Source: Zobellia russellii (GTDB taxonomy: Bacteria; Bacteroidota; Bacteroidia; Flavobacteriales; Flavobacteriaceae). Taken from it: a stretch of 64,000 nucleotides of DNA. The notes below the pieces were generated by a model. The model did not search any database. It was not told where the DNA came from and saw only the letters and a program-made list of their open reading frames with translations. Shown in pieces: positions 20,001 through 30,571 of this stretch (the first letter of the stretch is position 1; each line of letters opens with the position of its first letter). The stretch spans positions 1-64,000 of the forward strand of contig NZ_JACSOI010000011.1 of assembly GCF_018728565.1 (NCBI RefSeq), in the 5' to 3' direction. Both the position numbers and the translations under genes were made by a program.

Positions 20001-21317
20001 CAGTACCGGATGCCCTTTTAGTACGTTTTCAAGAATATCCCAAACAACTGGTTCTTTCTTGTCTATAATTTTCTTAGCGGACTTCACCGTTTTTACAATA
20101 CCTCTTTCTATCAGTTTTCTGATAACAAAAGGCTTATAAAGTTCGGCAGCCATATCTTTAGGAAGACCACATTCAAACAATTTCATTTCCGGTCCAACAA
20201 CAATTACCGAACGTGCAGAATAATCAACACGTTTACCCAAAAGGTTTTGACGGAAACGACCTTGCTTACCTTTTAATGAATCTGAAAGCGATTTTAACGG
20301 TCTGTTAGATTCCGTTTTTACTGCTGAAGCTTTTCTGGTATTATCAAAAAGAGAATCTACCGCTTCTTGAAGCATACGTTTCTCATTTCTAAGAATTACT
20401 TCAGGAGCCTTGATCTCTACCAACCTTTTTAAACGGTTGTTACGAATAATAACCCTTCTGTAAAGGTCGTTCAAATCCGAAGTAGCGAAACGACCACCAT
20501 CTAGTGGTACCAATGGACGCAATTCTGGCGGAATCACCGGAATTACCTTCATAATCATCCACTCTGGTCTGTTTTCCCTATTTTCTTGAGATTCACGAAG
20601 CGCCTCAACTACTTGAAGTCTTTTTAACGCCTCTGTTTTTCTTTGTTTAGAAGTTTCAGTGTTCGCCTTATGACGTAACTGGTACGAAAGTTCTTTTAAG
20701 TCTATACGAGCTAAAAGATCTATAAGACATTCCGCACCCATTTTAGCGATAAACTTGTTAGGGTCCGTATCTTCTAAATATTGATTTTCAACTGGAATAG
20801 ATTCCAGAATAGTCAAGTACTCTTCTTCGGTCAAGAAATCCATCTTATTGATTTCTTCACCTTCAGGCCCTTTGGCAATACCCGGTTGAATTACTACATA
20901 ACGTTCGTAGTAAATGATCATATCCAATTTCTTGGAAGGTAATCCTAAAAGGTAACCTATTTTATTTGGCAACGAACGGAAGTACCAGATATGAGCTACA
21001 GGAACCACTAAGTTAATGTGCCCTACTCTATCTCTACGTACTTTCTTTTCCGTAACCTCAACACCACAACGGTCACAAACAATACCACGGTAACGAATTC
21101 TTTTGTATTTACCACAGGCACATTCATAATCCTTAACAGGACCAAAAATACGCTCGCAAAAAAGACCGTCACGCTCTGGCTTGTGCGTTCTATAGTTGAT
21201 AGTTTCAGGCTTGAGAACTTCTCCTCTTGACTCCGCCAAAATTGCTTCTGGAGAGGCCAATCCGATAGAAATTTTATCAAACCTTTTTATTGGATTATTA
21301 TCTTTTATTCTAGCCAT
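17019..21317 (-). CDS. rpoC: DNA-directed RNA polymerase subunit beta'
   Basis: The protein has 1432 residues. It provides the catalytic magnesium site of RNA polymerase (NADFDGDQM). The N-terminal zinc ribbon shows [20 protein letters not shown], and the second zinc site is [13 protein letters not shown]. The bridge-helix/trigger-loop region and the C-terminal [11 protein letters not shown] element are present. It starts 55 bp after rpoB, is the last core gene of the operon, and is followed by a terminator. Confidence 0.98.
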   Translation of the reverse strand: MARIKDNNPIKRFDKISIGLASPEAILAESRGEVLKPETINYRTHKPERDGLFCERIFGPVKDYECACGKYKRIRYRGIVCDRCGVEVTEKKVRRDRVGHINLVVPVAHIWYFRSLPNKIGYLLGLPSKKLDMIIYYERYVVIQPGIAKGPEGEEINKMDFLTEEEYLTILESIPVENQYLEDTDPNKFIAKMGAECLIDLLARIDLKELSYQLRHKANTETSKQRKTEALKRLQVVEALRESQENRENRPEWMIMKVIPVIPPELRPLVPLDGGRFATSDLNDLYRRVIIRNNRLKRLVEIKAPEVILRNEKRMLQEAVDSLFDNTRKASAVKTESNRPLKSLSDSLKGKQGRFRQNLLGKRVDYSARSVIVVGPEMKLFECGLPKDMAAELYKPFVIRKLIERGIVKTVKSAKKIIDKKEPVVWDILENVLKGHPVLLNRAPTLHRLGIQAFQPKLIEGKAIRLHPLVCTAFNADFDGDQMAVHLPLGPEAILEAQLLMLASHNILNPANGSPITVPSQDMVLGLYYMTKERKSTPEVPIAGEGLTFYSAEEVEIAFNEGKVNLNAGIKVRAKDFNEEGELVYKIIPTTVGRVLFNMEVPEAAGYINDVLNKKSLRDIIGGILAVTDVPTTADFLDKIKTMGYEFAFKGGLSFSLGDIIIPQEKHEMIADANVQVEGIMTNYNMGLITNNERYNQVIDVWTSTNAMLTELAMKRIREDQQGFNSVYMMLDSGARGSKEQIRQLTGMRGLMAKPKKSTAGGGEIIENPILSNFKEGLSILEYFISTHGARKGLADTALKTADAGYLTRRLVDVSQDVIINITDCETLRGVEVSALKKNEEVVESLGARILGRVSLHDVFDPLTEEQLLVAGQEIMEADAKRIEESPVEKVEVRSALTCEAPKGICAQCYGRNLSTNKMVQRGEAVGVVAAQSIGEPGTQLTLRTFHVGGIAGNISEDNKLIAKFSGVAEIEDLRTVIGTDNEGNPATIVISRTSEIKVVDKKTGITLSTNNIPYGSQLFIENGATITKGDVVCSWDPYNGVIVSEFPGKIAYENIEQGVTYQVEIDEQTGFQEKVISESRNKKLIPTLLIQDNKGETLRSYNLPVGSHIMVDDGDKIKEGKTLVKIPRKSAKAGDITGGLPRVTELFEARNPSNPAVVSEIDGVVSFGKIKRGNREIIIESKLGEVKKYLVKLSNQILVQENDYVRAGMPLSDGSITPEDILKIKGPSAVQQYLVNEVQEVYRLQGVKINDKHFEVVVRQMMRKVRIQDPGDTIFLENQLVHKDDFIQENDEIFGKKVVVDAGDSENLKPGQIITARELRDENSVLKRSDKNLVTANDAVAATATPILQGITRASLQTKSFISAASFQETTKVLNEAAVSGKVDTLEGLKENVIVGHKIPAGTGMRDYENIIVGSKEEYDEIMARKEALKF

Positions 21318-21372
21318 AATCTAATGGTGATACTAATTAAAATGTGTGTTCTTCAATCGCTACAATCGGATT

Positions 21373-24300
21373 CTATTCTTCCAAACGGATATCTAAGCCC
21401 AAACCTTTAAGTTCGTGCATCAATACGTTAAAAGATTCCGGTAAACCGGGTTCTGGCATGGTCTCGCCCTTAACTATTGACTCATAGGTCTTGGCCCTAC
21501 CGATAACATCATCCGACTTAACGGTCAATATTTCACGTAAAGTTGCCGAAGCACCATATGCCTCAAGAGCCCAAACTTCCATCTCTCCAAAACGCTGACC
21601 ACCAAACTGAGCTTTACCACCCAATGGCTGTTGTGTAATTAAAGAGTAAGGTCCTATAGAACGTGCGTGCATTTTATCATCTACCATGTGACCAAGTTTT
21701 AGCATATAAATCACTCCAACTGTAGCCGGCTGATCAAAACGCTTACCTGTTCCACCATCATGAAGGTAGGTATGTCCAAATCTTGGAATACCAGCTTCAT
21801 CTGTGTATTCATTAATTTGATCTAATGTAGCACCATCAAAAATTGGTGTAGCATATTTTTTACCCAACTTAAGACCGGCCCAACCTAATACGGTTTCGTA
21901 AATCTGACCAATGTTCATACGAGAAGGTACACCTAATGGGTTCAATACAATATCAACTGGTGTTCCATCTGCCAAGAAAGGCATATCCTCTTGACGTACG
22001 ATACGGGATACAATACCTTTGTTACCGTGACGTCCCGCCATTTTATCCCCAACTTTAAGCTTACGCTTTTTGGCAACATAAACTTTAGCCAGCTTCATAA
22101 TTCCTGCAGGTAATTCATCACCAACAGAAATTGTAAACTTGTCTCTTCTTAGGTTTCCTTGAAGATCGTTAAGCTTTATCTTATAGTTGTGAAGCAAATC
22201 TGCAACAGACTCGTTGGTATCCTTGTCCATTGTCCAGCTACCACCTACCAAGTGAGCAAAATCGTCTACGGAGTTTAACATTTTAAGTGTATACTTCTTA
22301 CCTTTTGGTAATACTTCTTCACCTAAATCGTTCAATACACCTTGAGACGTCTTACCATTGATCAAAGTAAAAAGCTTCTCTATCAAGATGTCTTTCAACT
22401 CTTGAAACTTTACTTCGTACTCTAATTCTAACTTGTTAAGCTCTTCTTTATCTTCGGAACGCTTACGCTTATCCTTTACAGAACGAGAGAATAACTTCTT
22501 ATCAATAACAACACCTCTTAGAGATGGCGAAGCTTTTAAAGATGCATCTTTAACATCGCCCGCTTTATCTCCAAAAATTGCTCTTAATAATTTTTCTTCA
22601 GGAGTTGGATCAGACTCTCCTTTTGGAGTAATCTTACCAATTAGGATATCACCAGGCTTAACCTCTGCACCAATACGGATCATACCGTTTTCGTCCAAAT
22701 CCTTAGTAGCTTCCTCAGAAACGTTAGGAATATCATGGGTTAGCTCCTCTGCACCTAATTTTGTATCTCTAACTTCCAAAGAATACTCATCTACGTGAAT
22801 AGATGTAAAGATATCTTCACGAACTACTTTTTCAGAGATTACGATTGCATCCTCAAAGTTATACCCTTTCCAAGGCATGAAAGCCACGGTAAGGTTACGG
22901 CCTAGTGCCAATTCGCCTTTTTCTGTAGCATATCCTTCACACAGAACCTGACCTTTTTTAACTTTATCACCTCTTCTTACAATTGGCTTCAAGTTAATAC
23001 TGGTTCCTTGGTTAGTTTTTCTGAACTTAACCAAGTTGTATGATTTAGAATCTTCTTCAAAACTTACCAAACGCTCAGCATCGGTACGATCATATTTTAC
23101 CGTAATCATTTTGGCATCTACATACTCTATAGTACCATCTCCTTCTGCATTAATCAATACCCTAGAGTCAGAAGCAACCTGACGTTCAAGACCGGTACCT
23201 ACAATTGGTGCCTGTGGTCTTAACAATGGTACGGCTTGGCGCATCATGTTAGATCCCATCAATGCACGGTTGGCATCATCATGTTCCAAGAAAGGAATAA
23301 GCGATGCGGAAATAGACGCAATCTGGTTAGGAGCAACATCCGTATAGTTGATTTCACTTGGATCAACAACAGGAAAATCTCCCTCTTCACGTGCAATAAC
23401 CTTATCTGTATTTATCTGACCGTCTTCTTTTAAAGGAATGTTAGCCTGAGCTATTTTCATTCCTTCCTCTTCCTCAGCACTCAGGTATACAAACTCTTCT
23501 GTATTCACCTTAGCGTTATCTACCTTGCGGTAAGGAGTTTCCAAGAAGCCCATTGGGTTTACTTTAGAAAAAACTGCAAGTGAAGATATCAAACCAATGT
23601 TTGGACCTTCAGGAGTTTCAATAGGACAAAGTCTACCGTAGTGCGTGTAGTGAACATCACGAACCTCAAAACCTGCACGCTCTCTAGAAAGACCACCTGG
23701 CCCTAGTGCCGATAATCTACGTTTGTGCGTAATCTCTGCCAACGGATTGGTTTGATCCATAAACTGAGATAACTGGTTAGTTCCAAAGAATGAATTAATT
23801 ACAGAAGACAAGGTCTTTGCATTAATCAAATCTATTGGGGTAAACACCTCGTTATCACGTACGTTCATACGCTCACGAATAGTTCTTGCCATACGGGCAA
23901 GACCAACACCAAACTGAGACGACAACTGCTCACCAACCGTACGAACACGACGGTTAGAAAGGTGATCAATATCATCAATCTCTGCTTTAGAGTTAATAAG
24001 CTCGATCAAGTATTTAATAATAGTTATGATATCTTCTTTGGTCAAGACCTGCTTGTCCATTCCAATATCCAACTGTAATTTCTTGTTCATTCTATAACGA
24101 CCAACTTCACCTAAGTTGTAACGTTGATCAGAGAAGAATAATTTATCTATAATACCACGAGCAGTCTCCTCATCGGGCGGCTCGGCATTACGTAATTGAC
24201 GATAAATGTGCTCAACAGCTTCTTTTTCTGAGTTTGTTGGATCCTTCTGTAATGTATTGTGGATTATAGAATAATCTGACTGTGCATTACTCTCCTTGTG

Positions 24301-25182
24301 AAGAAGGATAGTTTTTACGTCAGCTTCCAAAATCTCCGCAATATGGTCCTTTTCCAAAACCGTATCACGATCAATAACAATTTCGTTTCTTTCTATAGAA
24401 ACAACTTCGCCGGTATCCTCATCAACAAAATCTTCGTGCCAAGTGTTCAAAACCCTCGCAGCCAATTTGCGACCTAATACTTTCTTTAGACCGGCGTTTG
24501 AAACTTTAACCTCTTCAGAAAGGTCGAAAATCTCAAGAATATCTTTATCTCTCTCAAAACCTATAGCTCTGAAAAGAGTAGTTACTGGCAACTTCTTCTT
24601 ACGATCAATGTACGCATACATTACACCGTTAATATCTGTTGCAAATTCTATCCACGAACCTTTAAACGGTATAACCCTGGCAGAATATAATTTGGTACCG
24701 TTTGCATGAAATGACTGACCAAAGAAAACACCTGGAGAACGGTGCAACTGAGAAACTACAACCCTTTCCGCTCCATTGATAACAAATGTACCACTAGGTG
24801 TCATATAAGGTATAGTACCCAAATACACATCTTGCACGATAGTTTCAAAATCTTCGTGCTCAGGATCGGTACAGTATAATTTTAATCGTGCTTTTAACGG
24901 AACACTATATGTAAGACCACGCTCTATACATTCTTGGATAGAATATCTTGGCGGATCTATGAAGTAATCTAAAAATTCAAGTACGAACTGGTTTCTGGTG
25001 TCCGTAATAGGGAAGTTTTCCATGAAGGTATTGTACAAGCCTTCATTGCCTCTTTCATCAGATTTTGTTTCTAACTGAAAAAAGTCTTGAAACGATTTTA
25101 TCTGGATGTCCAAGAAATCCGGATACTCCGGCGTGTTCTTAGCGGATGCAAAATTTATTCTCTCAGTCTGTTGTGTGAACAT
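21373..25182 (-). CDS. rpoB: DNA-directed RNA polymerase subunit beta
   Basis: The protein has 1269 residues, normal for Bacteroidota. It forms one half of the RNA polymerase active-site cleft and carries the rifampicin pocket. Visible landmarks are [19 protein letters not shown] with [13 protein letters not shown] (the rifampicin-resistance cluster, wild-type-like), [17 protein letters not shown], and the C-terminal [21 protein letters not shown], quoted here as separate blocks. The QLSQFMDQ and HKRR...SALGPGGL residues show no known resistance substitution. It follows rplL after 144 bp that contain an attenuator-like hairpin. Confidence 0.98.
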   Translation of the reverse strand: MFTQQTERINFASAKNTPEYPDFLDIQIKSFQDFFQLETKSDERGNEGLYNTFMENFPITDTRNQFVLEFLDYFIDPPRYSIQECIERGLTYSVPLKARLKLYCTDPEHEDFETIVQDVYLGTIPYMTPSGTFVINGAERVVVSQLHRSPGVFFGQSFHANGTKLYSARVIPFKGSWIEFATDINGVMYAYIDRKKKLPVTTLFRAIGFERDKDILEIFDLSEEVKVSNAGLKKVLGRKLAARVLNTWHEDFVDEDTGEVVSIERNEIVIDRDTVLEKDHIAEILEADVKTILLHKESNAQSDYSIIHNTLQKDPTNSEKEAVEHIYRQLRNAEPPDEETARGIIDKLFFSDQRYNLGEVGRYRMNKKLQLDIGMDKQVLTKEDIITIIKYLIELINSKAEIDDIDHLSNRRVRTVGEQLSSQFGVGLARMARTIRERMNVRDNEVFTPIDLINAKTLSSVINSFFGTNQLSQFMDQTNPLAEITHKRRLSALGPGGLSRERAGFEVRDVHYTHYGRLCPIETPEGPNIGLISSLAVFSKVNPMGFLETPYRKVDNAKVNTEEFVYLSAEEEEGMKIAQANIPLKEDGQINTDKVIAREEGDFPVVDPSEINYTDVAPNQIASISASLIPFLEHDDANRALMGSNMMRQAVPLLRPQAPIVGTGLERQVASDSRVLINAEGDGTIEYVDAKMITVKYDRTDAERLVSFEEDSKSYNLVKFRKTNQGTSINLKPIVRRGDKVKKGQVLCEGYATEKGELALGRNLTVAFMPWKGYNFEDAIVISEKVVREDIFTSIHVDEYSLEVRDTKLGAEELTHDIPNVSEEATKDLDENGMIRIGAEVKPGDILIGKITPKGESDPTPEEKLLRAIFGDKAGDVKDASLKASPSLRGVVIDKKLFSRSVKDKRKRSEDKEELNKLELEYEVKFQELKDILIEKLFTLINGKTSQGVLNDLGEEVLPKGKKYTLKMLNSVDDFAHLVGGSWTMDKDTNESVADLLHNYKIKLNDLQGNLRRDKFTISVGDELPAGIMKLAKVYVAKKRKLKVGDKMAGRHGNKGIVSRIVRQEDMPFLADGTPVDIVLNPLGVPSRMNIGQIYETVLGWAGLKLGKKYATPIFDGATLDQINEYTDEAGIPRFGHTYLHDGGTGKRFDQPATVGVIYMLKLGHMVDDKMHARSIGPYSLITQQPLGGKAQFGGQRFGEMEVWALEAYGASATLREILTVKSDDVIGRAKTYESIVKGETMPEPGLPESFNVLMHELKGLGLDIRLEE

Positions 25183-25257
25183 CTATGGACAGTATTTTGA
25201 ACGTGAATACTAAAAAGGGGTCGTATACTTCTTCATATACGTGGGTCTTACTTGTAT

Positions 25258-25305
25258 AAAAAGGCTTAGGTCTAGCTCCGCCATAAGCGAAGAAAGACCT
25301 AAACC
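25258..25305 (-). terminator. Attenuator-like hairpin between rplL and rpoB
   Basis: On the minus strand GGTTTAGGTCT (25295-25305) pairs with AGACCTAAGCC (about 25263-25273) across a 21-nt loop, followed by TTTTTATA. The stem of 11 bp (one G-U) followed by a short U run resembles a leaky terminator at the position where other bacteria reduce transcription from the ribosomal genes into rpoBC. Confidence 0.6.
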
Positions 25306-25326
25306 AAATTGTTATGGTTGCTGATA

Positions 25327-25704
25327 CTATTTAAGCTCAACTTCTGCTCCTGCTTCTTCCAAAGATTTTTTGATTCCTTCAGCTTCGTCTTTAGAAACAC
25401 CTTCTTTTACAGCTTTAGGTGCACTATCTACGATGTCTTTAGCATCTTTCAATCCAAGACCAGTTAATTCTTTAACCAATTTAACTACAGCTAGTTTAGA
25501 ACCACCTGCTGCTTTCAAGATTACGTCAAATTCTGACTTTTCTTCAGCGGCTTCAGCGGCTTCACCACCACCACCAGCGGCAACAGCTACAGCTGCAGCT
25601 GCAGGCTCAATACCGTACTCTTCTTTCAATATATCAGCCAACTCGTTTACCTCTTTTACGGTCAAGTTAACCAACTGTTCTGCGAAATCTTTTAAATCTG
25701 CCAT
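25327..25704 (-). CDS. rplL: 50S ribosomal protein L7/L12
   Basis: The protein has 125 residues. The N-terminal dimerisation helix ([20 protein letters not shown]) is followed by an Ala/Gly/Glu-rich hinge and a C-terminal domain with the conserved [17 protein letters not shown] and [12 protein letters not shown] factor-binding surface. It forms the flexible ribosomal stalk that recruits GTPases such as EF-Tu and RF3, both also in this window. It is co-transcribed with rplJ, to which it binds. Confidence 0.98.
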   Translation of the reverse strand: MADLKDFAEQLVNLTVKEVNELADILKEEYGIEPAAAAVAVAAGGGGEAAEAAEEKSEFDVILKAAGGSKLAVVKLVKELTGLGLKDAKDIVDSAPKAVKEGVSKDEAEGIKKSLEEAGAEVELK

Positions 25705-25757
25705 TTTTACTATCGTTTAATAAATTTTTAAAATATACTTAGTTTACTAGTGCGTTC

Positions 25758-26273
25758 TTATCTTTCTGATAATGTTTTAAGGATACCTGCCAGTTTACCA
25801 CCGCCAGATTTAAGTCCAGAAATAACGTTTTTGGCTGGGGATTGCAACAATCCAATAACCTCACCGATCATTTCTTCTTTAGACTTGATGCTTACAAGCG
25901 CATCCAAATTCTCATCACCAATATATACTGATTCCTCAACATAGGCTCCTTTCAACAAAGGCTTATTTGACTTCTTTCTAAAAGTCTTTATAAGTTTTGC
26001 TGGAACGTTACCTACTTCGGAGAACATTAACGAAGTATTGCCCTTAAGCACTCCGGGAAGTTCACCAAATTCTCTTTCGGAAGCTTCCATTGCTTTTGCA
26101 AGCAATGTATTTTTGACTACTGCCAATTTTACGTCAGCTTTGAAACAAGCTCTTCTCAAATCTGAAGTTTGCGTTGCGTTCAAACCTGATATATCAGCTA
26201 AATAAATAGTTGAATTTTCGGCCAACTGTGAAGTCAAATCCTGTATTACGTTTGCTTTTTCTTCTCTTGTCAT
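25758..26273 (-). CDS. rplJ: 50S ribosomal protein L10
   Basis: The protein has 171 residues. L10 is the base of the stalk, binding 23S rRNA through its N-terminal domain (TREEKANVIQDLTSQLAE; DLRRACFKADVKLAVVKNT) and L7/L12 dimers through its C-terminal helix (SGLKSGGGKLAGILKTLSER). The gap to rplA upstream is only 28 bp, so a separate L10-leader RNA of the size known from other phyla cannot fit unless it overlaps rplA. Confidence 0.97.
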   Translation of the reverse strand: MTREEKANVIQDLTSQLAENSTIYLADISGLNATQTSDLRRACFKADVKLAVVKNTLLAKAMEASEREFGELPGVLKGNTSLMFSEVGNVPAKLIKTFRKKSNKPLLKGAYVEESVYIGDENLDALVSIKSKEEMIGEVIGLLQSPAKNVISGLKSGGGKLAGILKTLSER

Positions 26274-26301
26274 ACTGTAAATTTTGAACTACCCAGTTCG
26301 A

Positions 26302-26991
26302 TTAAACGGTCTTTGGATCTAACTGAACACTTGGGCTCATGGTACTTGACATGAAAATACTTTTCATATAAACACCTTTAGCAGCTGCAGGTTTCATCTT
26401 TACTAGAGTATCTAACAACTCTCTAGCGTTTTCTTCCAATTTATCCGCAGAGAAAGAAGCTTTCCCTACAGCAGCATGAACGATACCTGTTTTATCAACT
26501 TTAAAGTCAATTTTACCAGCCTTTACATCAGATACAGCTTTCGCAACATCCATAGTAACTGTTCCCGTCTTTGGATTAGGCATAAGACCTCTTGGACCTA
26601 AAACTCTACCTAAAGGACCTAATTTACCCATAACGCTTGGCATAGTGATGATAACATCAACATCTGTCCAACCGCCTTTAATTTTATCCAAATACTCATC
26701 TAATCCCACAAAGTCAGCACCGGCCTCAGTAGCCTCTGCTTCTTTATCTGGTGTTACCAAAGCCAAAACTTTTACATCTTTACCAGTACCATGAGGAAGT
26801 GTTACAACCCCACGTACCATTTGGTTTGCTTTTCTTGGATCTACACCCAAACGCACAGCCAAATCTACAGACGCATCAAATTTTGTATTGGTAATCTCTT
26901 TTATTAAAGCTGCACCTTCACCTACAGAATAAAGTTTATCTTTATCTATCTTGGCGTGGGCCTCTTTTTGTTTCTTAGTTAATTTTGCCAT
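26302..26991 (-). CDS. rplA: 50S ribosomal protein L1
   Basis: The protein has 229 residues, the usual length. L1 forms the mobile stalk at the ribosomal exit site and in other bacteria represses its own operon by binding the rplK leader. Conserved motifs are [36 protein letters not shown] (shown here as [15 protein letters not shown]) and the C-terminal [14 protein letters not shown]. It lies 20 bp after rplK. Confidence 0.98.
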   Translation of the reverse strand: MAKLTKKQKEAHAKIDKDKLYSVGEGAALIKEITNTKFDASVDLAVRLGVDPRKANQMVRGVVTLPHGTGKDVKVLALVTPDKEAEATEAGADFVGLDEYLDKIKGGWTDVDVIITMPSVMGKLGPLGRVLGPRGLMPNPKTGTVTMDVAKAVSDVKAGKIDFKVDKTGIVHAAVGKASFSADKLEENARELLDTLVKMKPAAAKGVYMKSIFMSSTMSPSVQLDPKTV

Positions 26992-27011
26992 TTCAAATTG
27001 CTTTTAAGATT

Positions 27012-27449
27012 TTAGAAAGGTCGCTTACCTGCAACTTTAAGACCCATAGACCTTGCAGTACCGGCTATCATGCTCATTGCAGATTCTACCGTAAACGCAT
27101 TAAGGTCTACCATTTTGTCCTCGGCAATTGCTTTAACTTGATCCCAAGTAACATTACCAGATTTTACACGATTAGGCTCACCTGATCCTTTTTTAATCTT
27201 AGCCGCTTCCAATAGCTGAACTGCCGCTGGTGGTGTTTTAACGACGAAGTCAAAAGACTTGTCCTTATATACGGTGATAACAACAGGTAATACCTTACCC
27301 TGTTTGTCCTGCGTACGAGCATTGAACTGCTTACAGAACTCCATGATGTTAACACCGGCAGCACCTAAGGCGGGTCCAACCGGTGGCGACGGATTCGCTG
27401 CACCTCCCCTAACTTGTAGTTTAACTACTTTACCTATTTCTTTTGCCAT
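27012..27449 (-). CDS. rplK: 50S ribosomal protein L11
   Basis: The protein has 145 residues. L11 binds the GTPase-associated centre of 23S rRNA and is required for RelA-type stringent signalling. The start ([22 protein letters not shown]) and the C-terminal rRNA-binding domain ([12 protein letters not shown]) are textbook. It is preceded by a 67-bp gap after nusG, where an L1-binding autoregulatory site would be expected; I cannot confirm one by eye. Confidence 0.98.
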   Translation of the reverse strand: MAKEIGKVVKLQVRGGAANPSPPVGPALGAAGVNIMEFCKQFNARTQDKQGKVLPVVITVYKDKSFDFVVKTPPAAVQLLEAAKIKKGSGEPNRVKSGNVTWDQVKAIAEDKMVDLNAFTVESAMSMIAGTARSMGLKVAGKRPF

Positions 27450-27516
27450 TGTTTAAAATTAAATTTAAGCTGTATCAAATTGGAAGCAACACAACTTTAA
27501 ATATGTAACACTTAAC

Positions 27517-28068
27517 TTATACTTTCTCTACTTGCATATAACTTAATTCCAATGGTGTTTTTCTTCCGAAAATCTTAACCATTACCTCAAGCTTACGCTT
27601 CTCTTCGTTGATTTTCTCAACTGTGCCGTTAAATCCGTTAAACGGACCATCAATAACCTTAACCGTTTCACCATGCGTGAAAGGTATAGCTACCGTATCT
27701 GTATTAACAGCCAACTCATCTACCTTACCTAACATTCTGTTCACTTCGGTCTTTCTTAACGGAACAGGATCACCTCCTTTTGTTTCCCCCAAGAAACCGA
27801 TTACGTTCGTAATAGAACGTATAATATGAATCATTTCACCACCTAGATTGGCCTTGATCATTATATATCCCGGAAAATAAACCCTTTCTTTATTGATTTT
27901 TTTTCCATTTCTAATCTGAATCACTTTTTCCGTAGGAACAAGCACATCTTCTAAATAATCAGAAAAACCATGGCGCTCTACCTCACTCTCAATATAGCCT
28001 TTGATTTTATTCTCTTGCCCACTGACAGCTCTCACTACGTACCATTTCTTTTCCAATACTTCTGACAT
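27517..28068 (-). CDS. nusG: Transcription termination/antitermination factor NusG
   Basis: The protein has 183 residues: an N-terminal NGN domain (KKWYVVRAVSGQENKIKGYIE, the part that binds RNA polymerase) and a C-terminal KOW domain (FTHGETVKVIDGPFNGFNGTVEKI) that contacts ribosomal S10 or Rho. It is 9 bp downstream of secE and upstream of rplK, the canonical arrangement. Confidence 0.98.
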   Translation of the reverse strand: MSEVLEKKWYVVRAVSGQENKIKGYIESEVERHGFSDYLEDVLVPTEKVIQIRNGKKINKERVYFPGYIMIKANLGGEMIHIIRSITNVIGFLGETKGGDPVPLRKTEVNRMLGKVDELAVNTDTVAIPFTHGETVKVIDGPFNGFNGTVEKINEEKRKLEVMVKIFGRKTPLELSYMQVEKV

Positions 28069-28077
28069 AGCGATCGA

Positions 28078-28266
28078 CTAGTTTAAGATGTTATCGAAAT
28101 ACAAACGAACCAATTTGCTGAATGCACTATCTACCCCCCAAGTTGCCAAGGCGAACAAAATAGAAAATACCGCAACCACAACCATAAGATTGGATGATTC
28201 GGCCCTTGAAGGCAAAGTAACATTGTTACGAAGCTCCTCTATAGATTCTTTTATATACGTTAACAT
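28078..28266 (-). CDS. secE: Preprotein translocase subunit SecE
   Basis: The protein has 62 residues, the short single-span form of SecE. It has an amphipathic N-terminal helix (YIKESIEELRNNVTLPSRAES), then one membrane helix (MVVVAVFSILFALATWGVDS). It clamps the two halves of SecY in the Sec channel. It sits between tRNA-Trp and nusG, as in most Bacteroidota. Confidence 0.95.
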   Translation of the reverse strand: MLTYIKESIEELRNNVTLPSRAESSNLMVVVAVFSILFALATWGVDSAFSKLVRLYFDNILN

Positions 28267-28287
28267 AATGATTCTTACTTAAATTCG

Positions 28288-28360
28288 CACGGGAGGAGAG
28301 ACTCGAACTCCCGACACCTGGTTTTGGAGACCAGTGCTCTACCAACTGAGCTACACCCGT
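28288..28360 (-). tRNA. tRNA-Trp (CCA anticodon)
   Basis: The 73-nt cloverleaf has anticodon loop CTCCAAA in the stem CTGGT/ACCAG and T-loop TTCGAGT. The acceptor ACGGGTG pairs with CTCCCGT apart from one U-U opposition at 6-67. The 3' CCA is not encoded. It lies between tuf and secE. Confidence 0.95.
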
Positions 28361-28430
28361 TTATAATTGCATTTAAAGGTGTCCTACTAAAGCAGAACAC
28401 CCTTAAAATACATTATCCTATAATACTAAA

Positions 28431-29618
28431 TTAGTCTATAATCTTAGTAACCTGACCGGCACCTACTGTTCTACCACCTTCACGGATAGCGAAACGTAGA
28501 CCTACACTAAGAGCAATAGGCTGAATAAGCTCTACTGTAATAGTAAGGTTATCACCAGGCATAACCATCTCAACACCTGAAGGCAAAGAAATATTACCAG
28601 TTACATCAGTAGTTCTTACGTAGAACTGTGGACGGTAGTTATTGTGAAATGGTGTGTGACGACCACCTTCTTCTTTCTTAAGAACATAAACCTCAGCCTC
28701 AAACTTAGCGTGTGGCTTAACAGAACCTGGCTTACAGATAACCATACCTCTGCTAATCTGAGCTTTTTCAATACCTCTCAACAAGATACCTACGTTATCT
28801 CCAGCTTCACCTCTATCCAATATCTTACGGAACATCTCAACACCAGTGATAGTAGAAGTCAATTTCTCAGCTCCCATACCAATAATTTCAACTGGATCAC
28901 CAGTATTAGCTACACCAGTCTCAATACGACCAGTAGCAACAGTACCACGACCAGTAATCGTAAATACATCTTCAACAGGCATCAAGAAGTCTTTATCAAC
29001 ATCTCTAGCAGGCAATTCGATCCAGCTATCAACAGCTTCCATCAATTCCATTACAGTATCAACCCATTTTTGCTCACCGTTAAGTGCACCTAAGGCAGAA
29101 CCAGAAATTACAGGACCGTTATCACCATCATACTCGTAGAAAGAAAGCAATTCTCTTACTTCCATCTCAACAAGCTCTAAAAGCTCCTCATCATCAACCA
29201 TGTCAACTTTGTTCAAGAAAACAACGATTCTTGGAATACCAACCTGACGTCCTAAAAGGATGTGCTCACGTGTTTGTGGCATAGGACCATCAGTAGCAGC
29301 AACAACAAGAATAGCACCGTCCATCTGAGCAGCACCAGTAACCATGTTCTTTACGTAATCGGCGTGACCAGGACAGTCAACGTGAGCGTAGTGACGGTTA
29401 GCTGTTTGGTACTCAACGTGAGAAGTGTTAATAGTAATACCTCTCTCTTTTTCCTCAGGAGCGTTGTCAATAGAGTCAAAGCTTCTAAGCTCAGACAAAC
29501 CTGCATTTGCCAATACTGTAGTAATAGCAGCAGTCAATGTTGTTTTACCGTGATCTACGTGTCCAATAGTACCTATATTCAAGTGCGGTTTGGAACGATC
29601 AAAAGTTTCCTTTGCCAT
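28431..29618 (-). CDS. tuf: Elongation factor Tu
   Basis: This GTPase has 395 residues and delivers aminoacyl-tRNA to the ribosome. The P-loop GHVDHGKT is at 19-26, followed by the RGITI switch I, DCPGHADY switch II and NKVD. Domains 2 and 3 are complete ([32 protein letters not shown] as blocks). It is the only tuf in the window and is embedded between tRNA genes that presumably share its transcript. Confidence 0.98.
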   Translation of the reverse strand: MAKETFDRSKPHLNIGTIGHVDHGKTTLTAAITTVLANAGLSELRSFDSIDNAPEEKERGITINTSHVEYQTANRHYAHVDCPGHADYVKNMVTGAAQMDGAILVVAATDGPMPQTREHILLGRQVGIPRIVVFLNKVDMVDDEELLELVEMEVRELLSFYEYDGDNGPVISGSALGALNGEQKWVDTVMELMEAVDSWIELPARDVDKDFLMPVEDVFTITGRGTVATGRIETGVANTGDPVEIIGMGAEKLTSTITGVEMFRKILDRGEAGDNVGILLRGIEKAQISRGMVICKPGSVKPHAKFEAEVYVLKKEEGGRHTPFHNNYRPQFYVRTTDVTGNISLPSGVEMVMPGDNLTITVELIQPIALSVGLRFAIREGGRTVGAGQVTKIID

Positions 29619-29673
29619 TTTTAATGAATTTTAATCTTAGTTATATATTAGTGTACAAATAATGCCTTTATTG

Positions 29674-29745
29674 AGCCAACGACGGGAATTGAACCCGTGA
29701 CCTCTTCCTTACCAAGGAAACGCTCTACCCCTGAGCTACGTCGGC
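29674..29745 (-). tRNA. tRNA-Thr (GGT anticodon)
   Basis: A 72-nt cloverleaf. The anticodon loop is TTGGTAA and the acceptor GCCGACG pairs with CGTTGGC (two G-U type pairs tolerated). CCA is not encoded. It is the last tRNA before tuf. Confidence 0.95.
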
Positions 29746-29751
29746 TTATTA

Positions 29752-29772
29752 GGTTCAAGGTTCAAGGTTCAA
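29752..29772. repeat. Three tandem copies of GGTTCAA between tRNA-Gly and tRNA-Thr
   Basis: The 7-mer GGTTCAA is repeated exactly at 29752, 29759 and 29766. It resembles the tRNA T-loop consensus GGTTCRA, but here in the spacer and on the strand opposite to the tRNA transcript. Confidence 0.9.
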
Positions 29773-29814
29773 CGCTGTAGATTTTGAAACCACAAACATT
29801 ACCTTGGCTATTAG

Positions 29815-29887
29815 AGCGGGAGACCGGGTTCGAACCGGCGACATTCAGCTTGGAAGGCTGACGCTCTACCAACTGAGCTACTCCCGC
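29815..29887 (-). tRNA. tRNA-Gly (TCC anticodon)
   Basis: A 73-nt cloverleaf with anticodon loop CTTCCAA between CAGC/GCTG arms; acceptor GCGGGAG pairs with CTCCCGC. CCA is not encoded. Confidence 0.95.
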
Positions 29888-29940
29888 AATTATAATAATC
29901 CAATATTTCAATACCCGAAAAACGGGTTTTCTAAAAAAAG

Positions 29941-30022
<82 letters not shown>

Positions 30023-30048
30023 AAACCAATTTTTTAAAGAACTTTTAG

Positions 30049-30122
30049 AGCCGATGGAGGGACTCGAACCCACGACCTGCTGATTACAAATCAGCTGCTC
30101 TAGCCAGCTGAGCTACATCGGC
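30049..30122 (-). tRNA. tRNA-Thr (TGT anticodon)
   Basis: A 74-nt cloverleaf with anticodon loop TTTGTAA and acceptor GCCGATG paired with CATCGGC. It is the first gene of the tRNA-tuf cluster, about 45 nt after the predicted start of transcription. Confidence 0.95.
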
Positions 30123-30144
30123 CTTTCTATGCTATTTTCGGCAT

Positions 30145-30171
30145 AAAAAAGTCCGCTATTTCTAACGGACT
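30145..30171 (-). terminator. Intrinsic terminator of hpf
   Basis: On the minus strand AGTCCGTTA pairs with TAGCGGACT (9 bp, one G-U) around a GAAA tetraloop, followed by six T residues. It lies between hpf and the first tRNA and abuts the tRNA promoter. Confidence 0.85.
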
Positions 30172-30172
30172 G

Positions 30173-30201
30173 CAAATGTATACGTTTTTTTGTTTATTCA
30201 A
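30173..30201 (-). promoter_or_regulatory. Promoter of the tRNA-Thr-Tyr-Gly-Thr-tuf operon
   Basis: The minus strand shows TTG (30199-30201), 18 bp, TACATTTG (30173-30180), a full consensus match. The expected start of transcription is near 30166, inside the hpf terminator stem. Confidence 0.6.
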
Positions 30202-30223
30202 AACAAAATTCGAAAAAATTTTA

Positions 30224-30526
30224 TCATGCTTGAACACGAGATTTTTCTTTGTGTTTTATCAGCTTCCTTTCCAAGGAGTTACAAGCGGAGTCAACTGCCT
30301 CCTCAAATTTCTTACATTGCTTTTTTATCATGAATTTATCTCCCGGGATGTTCAATTTAATCTCCACTATTTTATTTTCCTTTGAACTCGTGTTTTCGAC
30401 TTTCAAGTACACGTCTGCGCTAATTACCTTGTCATAAAAGGTCTCAAGCTTATCCAATCTGTTTTGTAAAAAGTCTATAAGCGTTCTATCCGCATTAAAA
30501 TTGACTGATTGCGCATTTACTTTCAT
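30224..30526 (-). CDS. hpf: Ribosome hibernation promoting factor, short form
   Basis: The protein has 100 residues, the short HPF/YfiA class without the C-terminal dimerisation domain. It has the S30AE fold pattern beta-alpha-beta-beta-beta-alpha with INVDRTLIDFLQNRLDKLETF-like first helix (here NADRTLIDFLQNRLDKLE) and a basic C-terminal helix (SLERKLIKHKEKSRVQA). Such proteins bind the 30S decoding region in stationary phase and shut down translation. It is 45 bp downstream of xerC, with its own terminator. Confidence 0.95.
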   Translation of the reverse strand: MKVNAQSVNFNADRTLIDFLQNRLDKLETFYDKVISADVYLKVENTSSKENKIVEIKLNIPGDKFMIKKQCKKFEEAVDSACNSLERKLIKHKEKSRVQA

Positions 30527-30571
30527 AGGTTATAATTTTTAAGTTAAACAATGTAATGTAAAATAGTGCTG

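Noticed and set aside
25222-25241. Second terminator between rplL and rpoB (CGTATA/TATACG hairpin)
   Set aside because: Short AT-rich stem with poor U run; not independently convincing.
28644-29624. Several plus-strand open frames antisense to tuf
   Set aside because: They mirror the codon pattern of the strongly coding tuf gene and have Ser/Thr-rich shadow composition.
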